DNA of 64,000 nt from a bacterium (lineage in GTDB: Bacteria; Armatimonadota; Fimbriimonadia; Fimbriimonadales; Fimbriimonadaceae). Positions within the stretch are counted from its first letter, which is position 1; each line of letters opens with the position of its first letter. The notes under the pieces are model-generated. The model was not told the origin of the DNA. It was given only the letters and a program-made list of their open reading frames with translations, and made no database searches. The stretch covers positions 2,046,001-2,110,000 of the forward strand of contig JAIXUN010000002.1 of NCBI GenBank assembly GCA_027483535.1, read 5' to 3'. Made by a program: the position numbers and the translations under genes. Positions 1 to 8,680 of this stretch are shown here, piece by piece.

Positions 1-1052
1 ATGCTGCCCAAGAAGCTCAACGCATTGTGCAAACGGCTCACCTCCTGCGCGGCGAGCAGCCCCCTTACTTCCCCACCTACAACTTTGAGTTCCCCGATTC
101 GGTGCAGGGCTGGTCACCCGTTGAGTACGACTTCGGCGCGATCCTTATCTCCGGTCCCGCCGATACCGAGGCATCCTGCTTCACCTGGCTGGAATCGCTT
201 GAAATGAAGGGTTACGAGCTCATGGGTTCGCCAACCCTCATGACCGGGCAGACCATTGGTATTGTCTACGAAGACGCCCACGTTGCTCCCCCGTTCGAAG
301 TCGTGGTCGAGTATCAGATTGATGCGGAGAACAAGCGAGAGATCGTCGCGGGTCACCACTTCCCCAAAAACCCGCAGAAGGAGTACCAGGGCACGATTGG
401 ACAAACCGGGCATCTCGTGACCATCACCGTTCCGGAAACAAAAGGATTCCCCATTCGAAAACTAGGCATTCGGTTGCTGGAAGAAGGAACGCTGAGAATA
501 GCCGGAATAGAGATTTCCGGCACGCCCGTTCTGGACCTCACCAACGGCGGATCACCCGCCCAACAGTTGCAGTGGATGAACGCGGTCGATGATTGGTCGA
601 AGTGGTCCCTCGGTTTCCGGCTCAGTCACGAGTCTGGAGACGGGCTTTTCCTCCATGGCGCCGGGGGTGTCTCCGACGTTTCACTCGCAGCGGACATCCA
701 CGTCACCCTCGCGCAGAGATGCGGCCTTGTCCTGGGATGCTCGGGACTCCGTCGATATCTCGGGCTGGTTCTCACCGCAGAGGGTCAGATTCAGTTGATC
801 CAACAGTACGACGACGAGACGATCGTGTTGGCGGAAGAACGATTCCGTGGGACACCATTCTCCTCACATCCGTTCCGATTCAGCGCCCTCTACGTTCCGG
901 ACCGCGAAGCCACCATTCTTGAAGGCAGCATTGGAGACAATCTCCTGCGAATCGGAGTGCAAGGAAGACACCCAGGGTCGGTTGGTTACCTCATCTCGGA
1001 AGGTCGAATCGACAGTCCGTTGCTCTCGATTCGACCGGTTGCCCGAGCGTGA
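1..1052 (+). CDS. C-terminal part of an ADP-ribosylglycohydrolase-like protein (5' truncated by window edge)
   Basis: The reading frame is open from the first bases of the window (first full codon at position 3), so the gene begins upstream; the GTG at 27 is probably internal. About 350 residues are visible. The last 180 or so form a beta-rich module with motifs such as WSLGFRLSHESGDG and GCSGLRRYLGLVL, ending in short beta strands. That pattern resembles the C-terminal beta-sandwich attached to many bacterial DraG/ADP-ribosylglycohydrolase-family proteins. The catalytic domain itself would lie outside the window, so the call rests on recalled similarity only. The stop is followed by about 210 bases without a convincing gene. 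Confidence 0.45.
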   Translation, partial: AAQEAQRIVQTAHLLRGEQPPYFPTYNFEFPDSVQGWSPVEYDFGAILISGPADTEASCFTWLESLEMKGYELMGSPTLMTGQTIGIVYEDAHVAPPFEVVVEYQIDAENKREIVAGHHFPKNPQKEYQGTIGQTGHLVTITVPETKGFPIRKLGIRLLEEGTLRIAGIEISGTPVLDLTNGGSPAQQLQWMNAVDDWSKWSLGFRLSHESGDGLFLHGAGGVSDVSLAADIHVTLAQRCGLVLGCSGLRRYLGLVLTAEGQIQLIQQYDDETIVLAEERFRGTPFSSHPFRFSALYVPDREATILEGSIGDNLLRIGVQGRHPGSVGYLISEGRIDSPLLSIRPVARA

Positions 1053-1265
1053 AGGACGAAAAACTTGAAGAGTGGAAGGGTCGGCAAAGGACTCATCAGT
1101 AGGAGGTTTGAATCTTGACCTTTGAAGGTTTACGGAAAGACCCGTAGGATCGAAGGATCAGGATCGTGTCTGCATCTTTTGCTAGGTGCTTTGGATAAGC
1201 ATGCCCATTATTCATAGGCGTTTATGAGACCGATTGTGATTCCGACTCCCTCCACTTTTGCTTGG
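1053..1265. other. Intergenic stretch with no recognised element
   Basis: This is 213 bases between a plus-strand stop and a converging minus-strand stop. An AGGAGG near 1101 is followed by a TTG that opens a frame of only a few codons. I see no T-tailed hairpin and no RNA gene here. Confidence 0.5.
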
Positions 1266-1715
1266 TTAAAGTTCTACTTCGATCTTCACCGTTGCGTTGT
1301 ACTCGTCAATTTCATCTTGCAGGGTGTCGACCTCTTTTTCCCAAGACTCGATCACCTCGGCGAGATGTGCGGCCGTTAACTGGACCGCATAGTTCACCGG
1401 GGCTCCCCCGAAACCGTATTCATTCGGCCCTTCGCCCGTGGGTACGCCCTTCGCCCAGGAAATCAGACCTCGCAACTCAGCAATACGGTTGATCTTCACT
1501 TGGGCTTCTCGGTTGGCAACGGTGATGGCCGCCTTTAGCTTCGCCAATTTTTCTACCGCCACCGTCAAGTTTGCCAATTCCTGTTTCAAATCGAACTGGG
1601 CGGGGACGCCTTCCGCAAATCGGTTGTGGCTCACAATTCGCTCTTGCAGGGTGCGAACGAGCTTTATTTGCCTGTTCTTGAGCTTCAAAGCTTTACTCAG
1701 CGAAACTTGCGCCAT
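1266..1715 (-). CDS. Hypothetical coiled-coil protein, possibly DIP1984/septicolysin-like
   Basis: About 149 residues from the start MAQVSLSKALKLKNRQIK. The upstream extension to 1769 would run into the terminator hairpin of the next gene, so the shorter start is preferred. The sequence is charged and heptad-rich, with two long helical stretches (about residues 5-75 and 110-148) and no signal peptide or membrane segment. The layout of a Lys/Arg-rich helix, a central INRIAELRGLI helix and a final helix is loosely like small DIP1984-family proteins, but I would not assert homology. It is separated from the upstream regulator by an intrinsic terminator, so it is probably transcribed on its own. 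Confidence 0.5.
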   Translation of the reverse strand: MAQVSLSKALKLKNRQIKLVRTLQERIVSHNRFAEGVPAQFDLKQELANLTVAVEKLAKLKAAITVANREAQVKINRIAELRGLISWAKGVPTGEGPNEYGFGGAPVNYAVQLTAAHLAEVIESWEKEVDTLQDEIDEYNATVKIEVEL

Positions 1716-1738
1716 ACCCCTTTTTATAACGTTTAGGC

Positions 1739-1767
1739 AAAAAAATGGGAAGCCAGAATGGCTTCCC
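1739..1767 (-). terminator. Intrinsic terminator of the winged-helix regulator gene
   Basis: A perfect 8-bp stem, GGGAAGCC/GGCTTCCC (1747-1754 with 1760-1767), has a 5-nt loop. On the minus strand it is followed directly by an A and seven T residues. It lies 27 bases past the stop of the gene ending at 1794. Confidence 0.85.
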
Positions 1768-1793
1768 AAAGAATCTTGAACTCCTAGTGTCGA

Positions 1794-2147
1794 TTAAACG
1801 TTGGTAGGAACGCGAGGCGCAGGCTTCGCGAAATACTCTTTGAAGCGTCGATCGTCGTGACCCGTGTTCGGATCCCAATCGACGTCCTCGTAAAAGTCGC
1901 CAAGAAGACGCTCTACGAGCGGGCGGGCTCGTTCCGAAATACGAAACTTGAGCCATCGACCCTGGAAGTCGCTGTGGACGACAAAGGCGTCTCTCAGTTT
2001 CGTTAGGCGAAGATCAACGGTGTGACGATCCAGATCAAGGACAGTTTGAATGTCCTGGATGGTCATTGACTGCTTTAGCAGAACGCGCATGATTCGCACG
2101 GCGATCGGATCGGCGAAGCACTTTCCAAAACTCACGATTCGGTGCAT
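1794..2147 (-). CDS. ArsR-like winged-helix transcriptional regulator
   Basis: A 117-residue cytoplasmic protein. Residues about 10-75 fit a compact winged helix: a helix with DPIAVRIMRVLL, a turn with MTIQDIQTVLDLDRHTVDLRLTKLRDA as the HTH, then a short wing with FRISE. The D-R-HTVDLRLTKLR recognition helix is typical of ArsR/SmtB-type folds. There is no cysteine or histidine cluster for metal sensing, so the effector is unknown. The ATG at 2147 is the first possible start. Transcription ends at the hairpin at 1747-1767. The divergent neighbour is the pseudopilin gene at 2461, which it could regulate, but nothing in the sequence proves that. Confidence 0.65.
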   Translation of the reverse strand: MHRIVSFGKCFADPIAVRIMRVLLKQSMTIQDIQTVLDLDRHTVDLRLTKLRDAFVVHSDFQGRWLKFRISERARPLVERLLGDFYEDVDWDPNTGHDDRRFKEYFAKPAPRVPTNV

Positions 2148-2460
2148 TTCATCTTAGTGATACGACATCGTTCACTGATATATCTTCCTTTTTCGAAACG
2201 TATGAACGAAATCGTCTGAAGCGCATGATAAAAACCCCCGGACTCATTTGAATGAATGAAAAGAGACGGGAGGGTCGATCCTTCTCTACCTAAAATCTGG
2301 GGTTTTTGATGTATCAGTGTGGGCCGACTTCCATCAGTCGGCACACCGCAAAAAATCCAGAAACAGACAAAAACTTGTCAAGGATTGTTCAAAGTGCCCA
2401 TCTTTTCACATTCTCTTAACATTGGCAATTCTCAATCTAGGGGTACCGATTGGAGATTCC
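2148..2460 (+). other. Intergenic region holding a probable structured leader of the pseudopilin gene
   Basis: This is 313 bases between divergent genes. A 9-bp inverted repeat, AAAAACCCC (2230-2238) with GGGGTTTTT (2299-2307), encloses about 60 bases. It is followed at 2317-2345 by a hairpin, GTGTG-GG-CCGACT / AGTCGGCACAC, with a two-base bulge. The rest is AT-rich and ends in the ribosome binding site of the pilin gene. I do not recognise the fold as a known riboswitch. Confidence 0.4.
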
Positions 2461-3483
2461 ATGAAGAAAGGTTTTACACTTATTGAGCTGCTCGTCGTCA
2501 TTGCGATCATCGCAATTCTTGCCGCTATCCTCTTCCCGGTCTTCGCCCAAGCGAAGGCTGCTGCAAAGAAGACGACCGACCTCAGCAACCAAAAGCAGAT
2601 CAGCCTCGGCTTGATCATGTACTCGGCGGACAACGACGACGTCCTCCCCAGCGCTTACTTCCACCGCGCATTCAACCCCGCGCTTGGCGGTACCGCAGGC
2701 GGCTACGTTCACTGGTCCGCAATGGTTCAGCCGTACGTGAAGAACCTCGATATGTTCGTCTCTCCTGGCGACCAACTTCAGGGCCACGCTCCCACCTGCT
2801 TCGCGTCTGCAAACAACAACAGCGGTCGAGGCTTCCCGGGAGGACAACAGCCCGACCGATGTCCGAACGGCGGTCAAGTACCGGGCGTTCCGACCGTTGG
2901 TGGTTCGATCGTCGACGATCAGGTGCCTCGCCTTTCCTACACGGTTAACAGCGCGGTCATCCCTCGCTTGCGAAACATCCTCGACCAAACGGTTGGTGGC
3001 ATTCGAGTCGTCAGCGTCACCGCTCTTGACTCTCCTGCAAACACCATCTACATCATGGGTCTCACCAGCAGCCTTCAGTGTTTGAACGGTCAATCGCTCG
3101 GTACGGGTCTTCGAAACTCCTCGCACCGATCGGCGAACGCGGTCACCCGAGATGCGGCGAACAACACGCCTTATTTTGGTGAGAACACCGACGGGACATC
3201 TTCCCCGCTGTACGCTCTGAACTTCCAGCAAATCGTTAGCCCGGCTCGCAACATCTTCCAGATTTGCCAACAAGGTCAAGCCAACATGCCGCTGATCACT
3301 TACACCAGCGCGTTCCGATGGAACAACCAAGGCGACAACTACGGCTTTGCCGACGGTTCCGCTAAGTTCCGAGCATTCGCTCAAACCCTGGCAGTCAACA
3401 ACTACCAGTGGGGCAACCGAATGTACACCGCGGGCGGTACACCTATCCTCGATCCGATCTCTGGCGTCCAAGTCCAGAACTAA
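2461..3483 (+). CDS. Type IV pseudopilin with prepilin-type leader and DUF1559-like C-terminus
   Basis: 340 residues starting [21 protein letters not shown] lies a few bases upstream of the ATG, so this start is preferred over longer in-frame options. The leader MKKG is followed by FTLIE, the prepilin peptidase site (cleavage after G4, methylation of F5), with E9 present. A hydrophobic helix of about 20 residues follows, then an extracellular domain. The C-terminal NYGFADGSAKF resembles the H-X9-DG motif of prepilin-processing-associated proteins but lacks the His. The product should be an inner-membrane pseudopilin assembled by the type II secretion/type IV pilus machinery; PilC at 31610 is a possible partner. 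The gene is monocistronic and ends at a strong terminator. Confidence 0.9.
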   Translation: MKKGFTLIELLVVIAIIAILAAILFPVFAQAKAAAKKTTDLSNQKQISLGLIMYSADNDDVLPSAYFHRAFNPALGGTAGGYVHWSAMVQPYVKNLDMFVSPGDQLQGHAPTCFASANNNSGRGFPGGQQPDRCPNGGQVPGVPTVGGSIVDDQVPRLSYTVNSAVIPRLRNILDQTVGGIRVVSVTALDSPANTIYIMGLTSSLQCLNGQSLGTGLRNSSHRSANAVTRDAANNTPYFGENTDGTSSPLYALNFQQIVSPARNIFQICQQGQANMPLITYTSAFRWNNQGDNYGFADGSAKFRAFAQTLAVNNYQWGNRMYTAGGTPILDPISGVQVQN

Positions 3484-3502
3484 TCGCGAAAGAGCCACGA
3501 AC

Positions 3503-3537
3503 AAATGGCCGATCCCACTTTTGGGATCGGCCATTTT
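3503..3537. terminator. Intrinsic terminator between convergent genes
   Basis: A perfect 15-bp stem (3503-3517 with 3522-3536) and a CTTT loop. The plus-strand side ends in TTTT, so it mainly serves the pseudopilin gene. The minus-strand tail is weaker. It lies directly at the stop of the converging exporter gene. Confidence 0.9.
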
Positions 3538-4311
3538 CTATTTGAAGATCAAATAGAGGCCACCCAATGCTGCAAACAACAGGACAACCTTGTTAAAGAC
3601 CGCCTGCGGGACAGCCCCGGCGAATCGCCGCCCGAGAAGGGCACCCACAATCAAAAGCGGCAACCCGCACGCCACTGTCGACAGGGAGGCAACACTCCAC
3701 ATCGGATTGTTCGGCTGCGAGGTGCTGAGCGCAATGTAGAACGGAATCTTGATGACGTTGACCGTGAAGAAGTAGAGCGCGGTGGTGCCCATCAGCTCTT
3801 CTTTTTTCATCTCCGTCGCCACTAAGTAGATCTGCATGATCGGACCGGCTGCGTTGCTCACCATGGTTGTGAAGCCCGCCAATACGCCGGTTGCTCGAGT
3901 TCCCCAAACCGAATGGGGAACGAGTTTGTCTCCTAACTTGCCCCGAAGCACCCCAAGAACCAACATGATCAAAACGATCGATCCGATGATTGGATTCAGC
4001 GGGTCGGTCACCGACTTCTTATCGCCAATCGAGAATAACGCGACCGTTCCTGCCACCAATCCCAAACTCACCCAGGGGAGCAACTTGCCGAGATGATCAA
4101 ACCTCGCCTCTTTCCGGTAGTAGTAGACCGCGAAACAATCTGCCGCAATCAGCAGCGGAAGGGCTGTTCCCACGGAAAGTCGGCCCCCAAACACTGCGGC
4201 GAGCATGGGAACCGCCACGATTCCCGAGCCCGGAAGTCCAGTCTTGCTGAATCCAACCAGCAGCGAGGCGCTCAGCAGGATCGCCCACGAAGCAGGGTCG
4301 AGTGAGAGCAT
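3538..4311 (-). CDS. TauE/SafE-family membrane permease (putative sulfite/organosulfur anion exporter)
   Basis: 257 residues from the ATG at 4311, which has GGGAG five bases upstream. A TTG one codon earlier is less likely. About eight hydrophobic segments are visible, with the two-repeat organisation of the TauE/SafE family. The first repeat has GFSKTGLPGSGIVAVPML and the second GFTTMVSNAAGPIMQIYLVA; Gly/Pro/Asn-rich motifs in these helices are the family hallmark. The substrate cannot be read from sequence: members move sulfite, sulfoacetate or other small anions. The gene stands alone, transcribed toward the pseudopilin gene, and its stop abuts the shared terminator. Confidence 0.85.
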   Translation of the reverse strand: MLSLDPASWAILLSASLLVGFSKTGLPGSGIVAVPMLAAVFGGRLSVGTALPLLIAADCFAVYYYRKEARFDHLGKLLPWVSLGLVAGTVALFSIGDKKSVTDPLNPIIGSIVLIMLVLGVLRGKLGDKLVPHSVWGTRATGVLAGFTTMVSNAAGPIMQIYLVATEMKKEELMGTTALYFFTVNVIKIPFYIALSTSQPNNPMWSVASLSTVACGLPLLIVGALLGRRFAGAVPQAVFNKVVLLFAALGGLYLIFK

Positions 4312-4438
4312 CAAAGCTCCCCTTCCCGGTTGATCGCCACGACAAAATTTAAGTGAGCAGGCACGTGAGAGTCGATATTACTCACCTCAGGTTTTCCGCT
4401 CTGCCCTGTTAGCCGAACCAACATTCAGAAGGTGGCAT

Positions 4439-5929
4439 ATGCCAAAATCTCTTATGGCTTTTCGAGAGGCACTTAGCTTCGATGATGTCCTCCTGGTGCC
4501 CCAGCACACCGAAGTTCTGCCCAGCGAAACCGACCTGTCTACCGAGTTCCTTCCCGGAATTCGCCTACGAGTCCCGATCGTGTCTGCCCCAATGGACACG
4601 GTCACCGATGCCCGTCTTGCAATCGCCATTGCCCGTGAAGGCGGCGTGGGCGTTCTTCACCGAACGATGTCGATTGAGGCTCAGGCCAATGCGGTCGACC
4701 GAGTGAAACGATCCGAATCGGGCGTTATCACGAAGCCGTTTAAACTTGGTCCGGAAGAAACGATTCAAGACGCCGTGAACCTCATGGAGCGCTATCACAT
4801 TAGCGGCGTTCCCATCGTTGATGTTGAGGGTCGATTAGTCGGAATTCTCACCAACCGCGACATTCGCTTCGAGTCTGATTACTCGCAGAAGATTTCCACC
4901 CGGATGACCAACAAAGACCTGGTCACCGCCAAGCCCGGCACCACCCTTGAAGAGGCTCAAATGATGCTCGCCGAGCATCGGATCGAGAAGCTCCCGATCG
5001 TGGATTCTGATGGTCACCTCACGGGCCTCATCACCATTAAAGACATCCTCAAGATTCAGCGACACCCGCTTTCCACAAAGGACTCGAAAGGACGGCTCGT
5101 GATCGGAGCGGCCATTGGCGCGCTCCGCGAGCCGTACGAGCGGGCAAAAGCATTGCACGACGCAGGAGTGGACTTCATCGTGATCGACGCCGCCCACGGG
5201 CATTCCAAGGGCGTGATGAACTGCTTGAAGATGCTCAAAGAGCGACTTCCTGATCTGAAAGTCATCGCCGGAAACGTCGCCACGCGAGCCGGAGTTCGAG
5301 CCCTGCACGAGCTAGGGGCCGACGGACTTCGAATCGGAATCGGTGCGGGATCGATCTGCACAACACGTGTCGTGGCAGGCGTCGGTGTTCCGCAATTCAC
5401 TGCCGTGTACGACTGTGCGCAGGAAGCAGGTGAACTTGGCATTCCGACCATTGCCGATGGTGGCATTCGCTCATCCGGCGACGTCGTCAAGTGTCTTGCG
5501 GCGGGGGCCAATAGCGTCATGATGGGCAACATGTTCGCGGGATGCGAAGAGAGCCCCGGTGAGGTGGAAATCTTCCGAAACCGAGCCTACAAGGTGTATC
5601 GAGGCATGGGCAGCATCGGCGCGATGAAGTCTGGATCCAGCGATCGCTATATGCAGGTGAAAGAAGCGGGAGCGGTCATCGTTCCGGAAGGTGTTGAGGG
5701 TCGAGTTCCGTACAAGGGCACCCTCAAAGACACGATGGACCAACTGGTGGGGGGACTACGATCGGGCATGGGCTACGTCGGCGCCTCCAACCTCTTGGAG
5801 CTTCGAGAAAACGCGGAGTTTGTAAAGATCACCAACGCGGGCCTTCGAGAATCTCACCCCCACGACGTTCAGATCACCAAGGAACCACCGAACTACTCTT
5901 CGCCCTACGCAGGCTCTGAGAGCGACTAA
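4439..5929 (+). CDS. guaB: Inosine-5'-monophosphate dehydrogenase
   Basis: 496 residues, normal for bacterial IMPDH. It oxidises IMP to XMP with NAD+, the first committed step of GTP synthesis. The N-terminal barrel segment contains SFDDVLLVP and PMDTVTD. A pair of CBS domains follows (about residues 95-210), then the barrel resumes with the catalytic-loop motif GSICTTRV, in which C307 is the nucleophile. The C-terminal flap carries YRGMGSIGAM. The usual GIGPGS is GIGAGS here. An AAGGTGG lies upstream of the ATG. The gene has its own terminator at 5938-5990 and no purine genes around it. Confidence 0.97.
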   Translation: MPKSLMAFREALSFDDVLLVPQHTEVLPSETDLSTEFLPGIRLRVPIVSAPMDTVTDARLAIAIAREGGVGVLHRTMSIEAQANAVDRVKRSESGVITKPFKLGPEETIQDAVNLMERYHISGVPIVDVEGRLVGILTNRDIRFESDYSQKISTRMTNKDLVTAKPGTTLEEAQMMLAEHRIEKLPIVDSDGHLTGLITIKDILKIQRHPLSTKDSKGRLVIGAAIGALREPYERAKALHDAGVDFIVIDAAHGHSKGVMNCLKMLKERLPDLKVIAGNVATRAGVRALHELGADGLRIGIGAGSICTTRVVAGVGVPQFTAVYDCAQEAGELGIPTIADGGIRSSGDVVKCLAAGANSVMMGNMFAGCEESPGEVEIFRNRAYKVYRGMGSIGAMKSGSSDRYMQVKEAGAVIVPEGVEGRVPYKGTLKDTMDQLVGGLRSGMGYVGASNLLELRENAEFVKITNAGLRESHPHDVQITKEPPNYSSPYAGSESD

Positions 5930-5937
5930 CTCTAACG

Positions 5938-5990
5938 AAGCCCATCGCAGGTCACCCTTTGAACCGCGATGGGCTTCATAATCTTTTTGC
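5938..5990 (+). terminator. Intrinsic terminator of guaB
   Basis: An 11-bp perfect stem, AAGCCCATCGC/GCGATGGGCTT (5938-5948 with 5966-5976), followed by CATAATCTTTTT. It begins eight bases after the guaB stop and argues against the TTG at 5959 as the start of the next gene. Confidence 0.85.
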
Positions 5991-5991
5991 T

Positions 5992-6678
5992 TTGAACGAA
6001 CGCGAACTGCGTCGAGAACTGTGCGAGGTTGGAACCTTCCTCTCACTCAAGAACCTTGTGGGCGCCACCGAGGGGAATATCAGTTGCCGCCTGAGCGATT
6101 CCCTGCTCCTGGCTTCGCCGAGCGGGGTTTCTAAGGGACACCTCAAGCCCGACCAGTTAGTGGTTGTGGACCTGGATGGAAACGTGGTTTCTTCTCCCAG
6201 CGCGCAAAGACTTGGTTTTCGGGATGCCGCACCAACCGAGCCGGCTTACAAGCCCAGCAGCGAGTTGCTGATGCACCTGGAGCTTTATCGGCAGCGACCC
6301 GATTGCCAGGCGGTTGTCCACGCCCATCCTCTGATCGCAACCGGCTTTGCTCTTGCGGGAGAAACCCTTCCCGACGACGTTATGCCCGAGGCTGCGGAAG
6401 TGTTAGGTCCCGTTGCGCTGGTGCCGTTTGGGATGCCGGGAACGGATGAACTTCCCATCGCGATGAGGCCGTATTGTCAAGATCATAAAACCTTCCTTCT
6501 TGCGGGTCATGGCGCAACCGTTATCGGAAAAGACCTTTGGGACGCTGCCTATCGCATGGAGACTCTGGAGCGGATTGCGACCATGATTCTGACCGCGAAC
6601 ATGTTGGGGGGAGCCAAACGAATGCCCACCGATGCCTTTCAAGTGGTGCTCGCAAAATCCCTTTCTGGACGGCTATAG
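5992..6678 (+). CDS. Class II aldolase/adducin-family protein
   Basis: About 228 residues. The frame stays open to a TTG at 5959, but that lies inside the guaB terminator hairpin. The TTG at 5992 puts the typical ELRRELCEVG helix near the N-terminus and is preferred, although no ribosome binding site is clear. Motifs match L-fuculose-phosphate/L-ribulose-phosphate aldolases: ATEGNIS (phosphate-binding region), SPSGVSKG, VVHAHPLIATGFA (two zinc-ligand His) and LLAGHGATVIG (third His). The reaction is zinc-dependent retro-aldol cleavage or epimerisation of a sugar phosphate; the substrate is unknown. The stop is three bases before ogt, suggesting an operon by proximity only. Confidence 0.85.
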   Translation: MNERELRRELCEVGTFLSLKNLVGATEGNISCRLSDSLLLASPSGVSKGHLKPDQLVVVDLDGNVVSSPSAQRLGFRDAAPTEPAYKPSSELLMHLELYRQRPDCQAVVHAHPLIATGFALAGETLPDDVMPEAAEVLGPVALVPFGMPGTDELPIAMRPYCQDHKTFLLAGHGATVIGKDLWDAAYRMETLERIATMILTANMLGGAKRMPTDAFQVVLAKSLSGRL

Positions 6679-6681
6679 GCC

Positions 6682-7203
6682 GTGCGTAAGAATCCTCGAA
6701 AGCTCGATTTTGGTTCGGTAACCGGTTACGGCGAACTCGGTAGCCCCTGGGGGAGTATCCGGCTCTGGGCGACGGATTTGGGCGTCTCAGGCCTCGTCTT
6801 TGCCGATGAGGAAATCGATTCGAACGCGAATGTGCTTCAGCTCGCGAACCAACATTCAGACCAAGCGCTCACGGAGCTTTCTGAGTATCTGAGCGGAAGT
6901 CGAACCACGTTCTCGGTGGCGCTCGACCTTCACGGGACCGATTTTCAGAAGAGGGTCTGGGCGGCTTTGATGGATGTGCACTTCGGCACAACTACGACCT
7001 ACGGAGAACTCGCGACGCTGCTGGGTGATCCAAACCTCTCGCGAGCGGTCGGGCTGGCCAATGGGTCCAATCCGGTGTCGATCATCGTTCCCTGCCATCG
7101 AGTGGTCGGTGCGAGCGGACTGGTGGGATACGCAGGTGGCCTAGCAAGAAAAGAAGCGCTCCTCAAGCATGAGGGAGCGCTTCCGTCTAACCTCTTCGAC
7201 TAA
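6682..7203 (+). CDS. ogt: Methylated-DNA--[protein]-cysteine S-methyltransferase
   Basis: 173 residues starting at a GTG just after the aldolase stop. The protein repairs O6-alkylguanine by moving the alkyl group to its own cysteine and is consumed in the process. The C-terminal DNA-binding domain shows the hallmark IIVPCHRVVGASG with the acceptor Cys in PCHR, preceded by TTTTYGELATLLGDPNLSR, which holds the minor-groove helix with its Arg finger. The N-terminal half is the variable ribonuclease-H-like domain. It lacks the Ada N-terminal zinc domain, so it is the stand-alone Ogt/MGMT type. Confidence 0.93.
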   Translation: MRKNPRKLDFGSVTGYGELGSPWGSIRLWATDLGVSGLVFADEEIDSNANVLQLANQHSDQALTELSEYLSGSRTTFSVALDLHGTDFQKRVWAALMDVHFGTTTTYGELATLLGDPNLSRAVGLANGSNPVSIIVPCHRVVGASGLVGYAGGLARKEALLKHEGALPSNLFD

Positions 7204-7211
7204 CAGGTCCG

Positions 7212-7799
7212 CTACGATCCAAACTCGGATTTATAGGCCAGAATCTCGTCCTCAATTTCCTTCGCCTCAATGAGGTGGAGGAGATTCTCGTCGGACAAAC
7301 GCTCGAATACCGCTTCGAGTGAAGCACGTTCAGCGCGGTGCTTGGTCCGAAGTTCGCGGCGAAGTTTGCCTTGCAAGAATCGAATACGGTCTTCGCGCGA
7401 CTCGCAGATGAGCTGTGGTACAGGGCTCGGCTTAAGATCTTCGAGGGCGACCATGGTGACTCGAGCCGTGTTGGTGTGTCGGCGATGTCCGGTCCGGACG
7501 TTCTCGGCATACACCTCGACAATGACCTCAACCGAAGTTCGTCCGACAAAACCAACCGTCCCTTCAAGGGTTACCAGTTCGCCGACCTCGATCGGCTCGT
7601 GGAAATCCACACGATCAAAGCTCGCCGTGACGCACACTTTCCCAGCAAATCGGCTCGCGGTTGCATAGGCGCAAAGGTCGATCTTGGACAGCAACGCGCC
7701 ACCAAATGCCTTGCCGAGGTAATTCGCCTCGTTCGGCTGAATCAGCTCGGCGATGGTGACCTTGGTTGCGGAAACCGACTTCCCTGCCGGAGCCGACAC
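7212..7799 (-). CDS. Hotdog-fold acyl-CoA thioesterase
   Basis: 195 residues. One hotdog domain covers about residues 10-125: LIQPNEANYLGKAFGGALLSKIDLCAYATASRF is the typical BFIT/YciA-type N-terminal strand and helix with the catalytic Asn region, followed by VTASFDRVDFHEPIEVGELV. A charged helical tail of 60-70 residues follows, longer than in YciA. It hydrolyses acyl-CoA thioesters in the cytoplasm; chain-length preference is not evident. The GTG start overlaps the tpiA stop by one base (TAGTG), so the two genes are translationally coupled. Confidence 0.82.
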   Translation of the reverse strand: MSAPAGKSVSATKVTIAELIQPNEANYLGKAFGGALLSKIDLCAYATASRFAGKVCVTASFDRVDFHEPIEVGELVTLEGTVGFVGRTSVEVIVEVYAENVRTGHRRHTNTARVTMVALEDLKPSPVPQLICESREDRIRFLQGKLRRELRTKHRAERASLEAVFERLSDENLLHLIEAKEIEDEILAYKSEFGS

Positions 7800-8581
7800 T
7801 AGGACGCGCTCCGAATAACCTGAATGAAGTCGCTCGGCTTCAGCGAGGCGCCACCGACCAGTCCACCGTCGATCTCTGGTTGAGAGAACAGTTCAGCCGC
7901 GTTCGCCGGGTTCACACTGCCGCCATATTGGATTCGGACGGATGCTTGAATGGACGCGGGGAGAACGGATCGAATGAATCCGCAAACTCGATTCGCTTCC
8001 GTCGAATCGCAAACTTGTCCGGTACCGATCGCCCACACGGGTTCGTAAGCGATCACGCCTTCCGCAAATGCCTCCGCTTCAATGCCATCGAGCATGGCGT
8101 TGACCTGCGCCGCAATGACCTCGTCGGTCTTGCTCGCTTCTCGTTCGGCAAGCGTCTCGCCGACGCAGACGATCGGGGTGAGACTCGTGCCCAGAACCGC
8201 CTTCAACTTAAGATTGACCGTCTCGTCGGTCTCTGCAAAAAATCCGAGTGTTGACTCGGGCACTTCTAGTTTTCCAAATCGACCACGTCGCTCGGAGTGA
8301 CCGATCAAAACGTACTTACAACCCGCATCGGCGATCATTGCCGCGCTAAGGAATCCCGTAAACGCACCGGATTCCTTCCAGAAAATGTCTTGCGCTCCCA
8401 CGCCAATGCACGAGCCCTCAAGAGCTGAGACAACGGGAGAGATGGAGAGGAACGTGGGGCAAATCCCGACTTCGCACCCCGAACTTTCTCCGACGAGTTC
8501 CTTGAGCTCCGTTGCTCGGGCTGCCGCGTCGGCTTGCAGCAGGTTCATTTTCCAGTTGCCGACCACGATCTTCTTTCGCAT
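7799..8581 (-). CDS. tpiA: Triosephosphate isomerase
   Basis: 260 residues from the ATG at 8581; a GTG one codon earlier is also open. It interconverts dihydroxyacetone phosphate and glyceraldehyde 3-phosphate. The signature residues are all present: GNWKMN with the catalytic Lys, GHSERR with the electrophilic His, AYEPVWAIGTG with the catalytic Glu and the flexible loop 6, and QYGGSVNP with the phosphate-binding GG. Length and order are normal. It is followed by the one-base-overlapping thioesterase gene and has no other glycolytic gene beside it. Confidence 0.97.
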   Translation of the reverse strand: MRKKIVVGNWKMNLLQADAAARATELKELVGESSGCEVGICPTFLSISPVVSALEGSCIGVGAQDIFWKESGAFTGFLSAAMIADAGCKYVLIGHSERRGRFGKLEVPESTLGFFAETDETVNLKLKAVLGTSLTPIVCVGETLAEREASKTDEVIAAQVNAMLDGIEAEAFAEGVIAYEPVWAIGTGQVCDSTEANRVCGFIRSVLPASIQASVRIQYGGSVNPANAAELFSQPEIDGGLVGGASLKPSDFIQVIRSAS

Positions 8582-8680
8582 CACTCGGAGTTTTACCTGC
8601 CAACCGTTCTCCCGGGCGTCAGCATTATTGTTACGATCTGTGCGCTACTGCCTACGTTCGTTCGTTATGCTTATTCGAAT

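Noticed and set aside
2437-3534. Open frame of 365 codons opposite the pseudopilin gene
   Set aside because: Shadow of a certain gene. The translation is Arg/Val-rich with no domain.
5959-5991. TTG at 5959 as start of the class II aldolase
   Set aside because: It lies in the loop of the guaB terminator hairpin. The TTG at 5992 fits the family start better.
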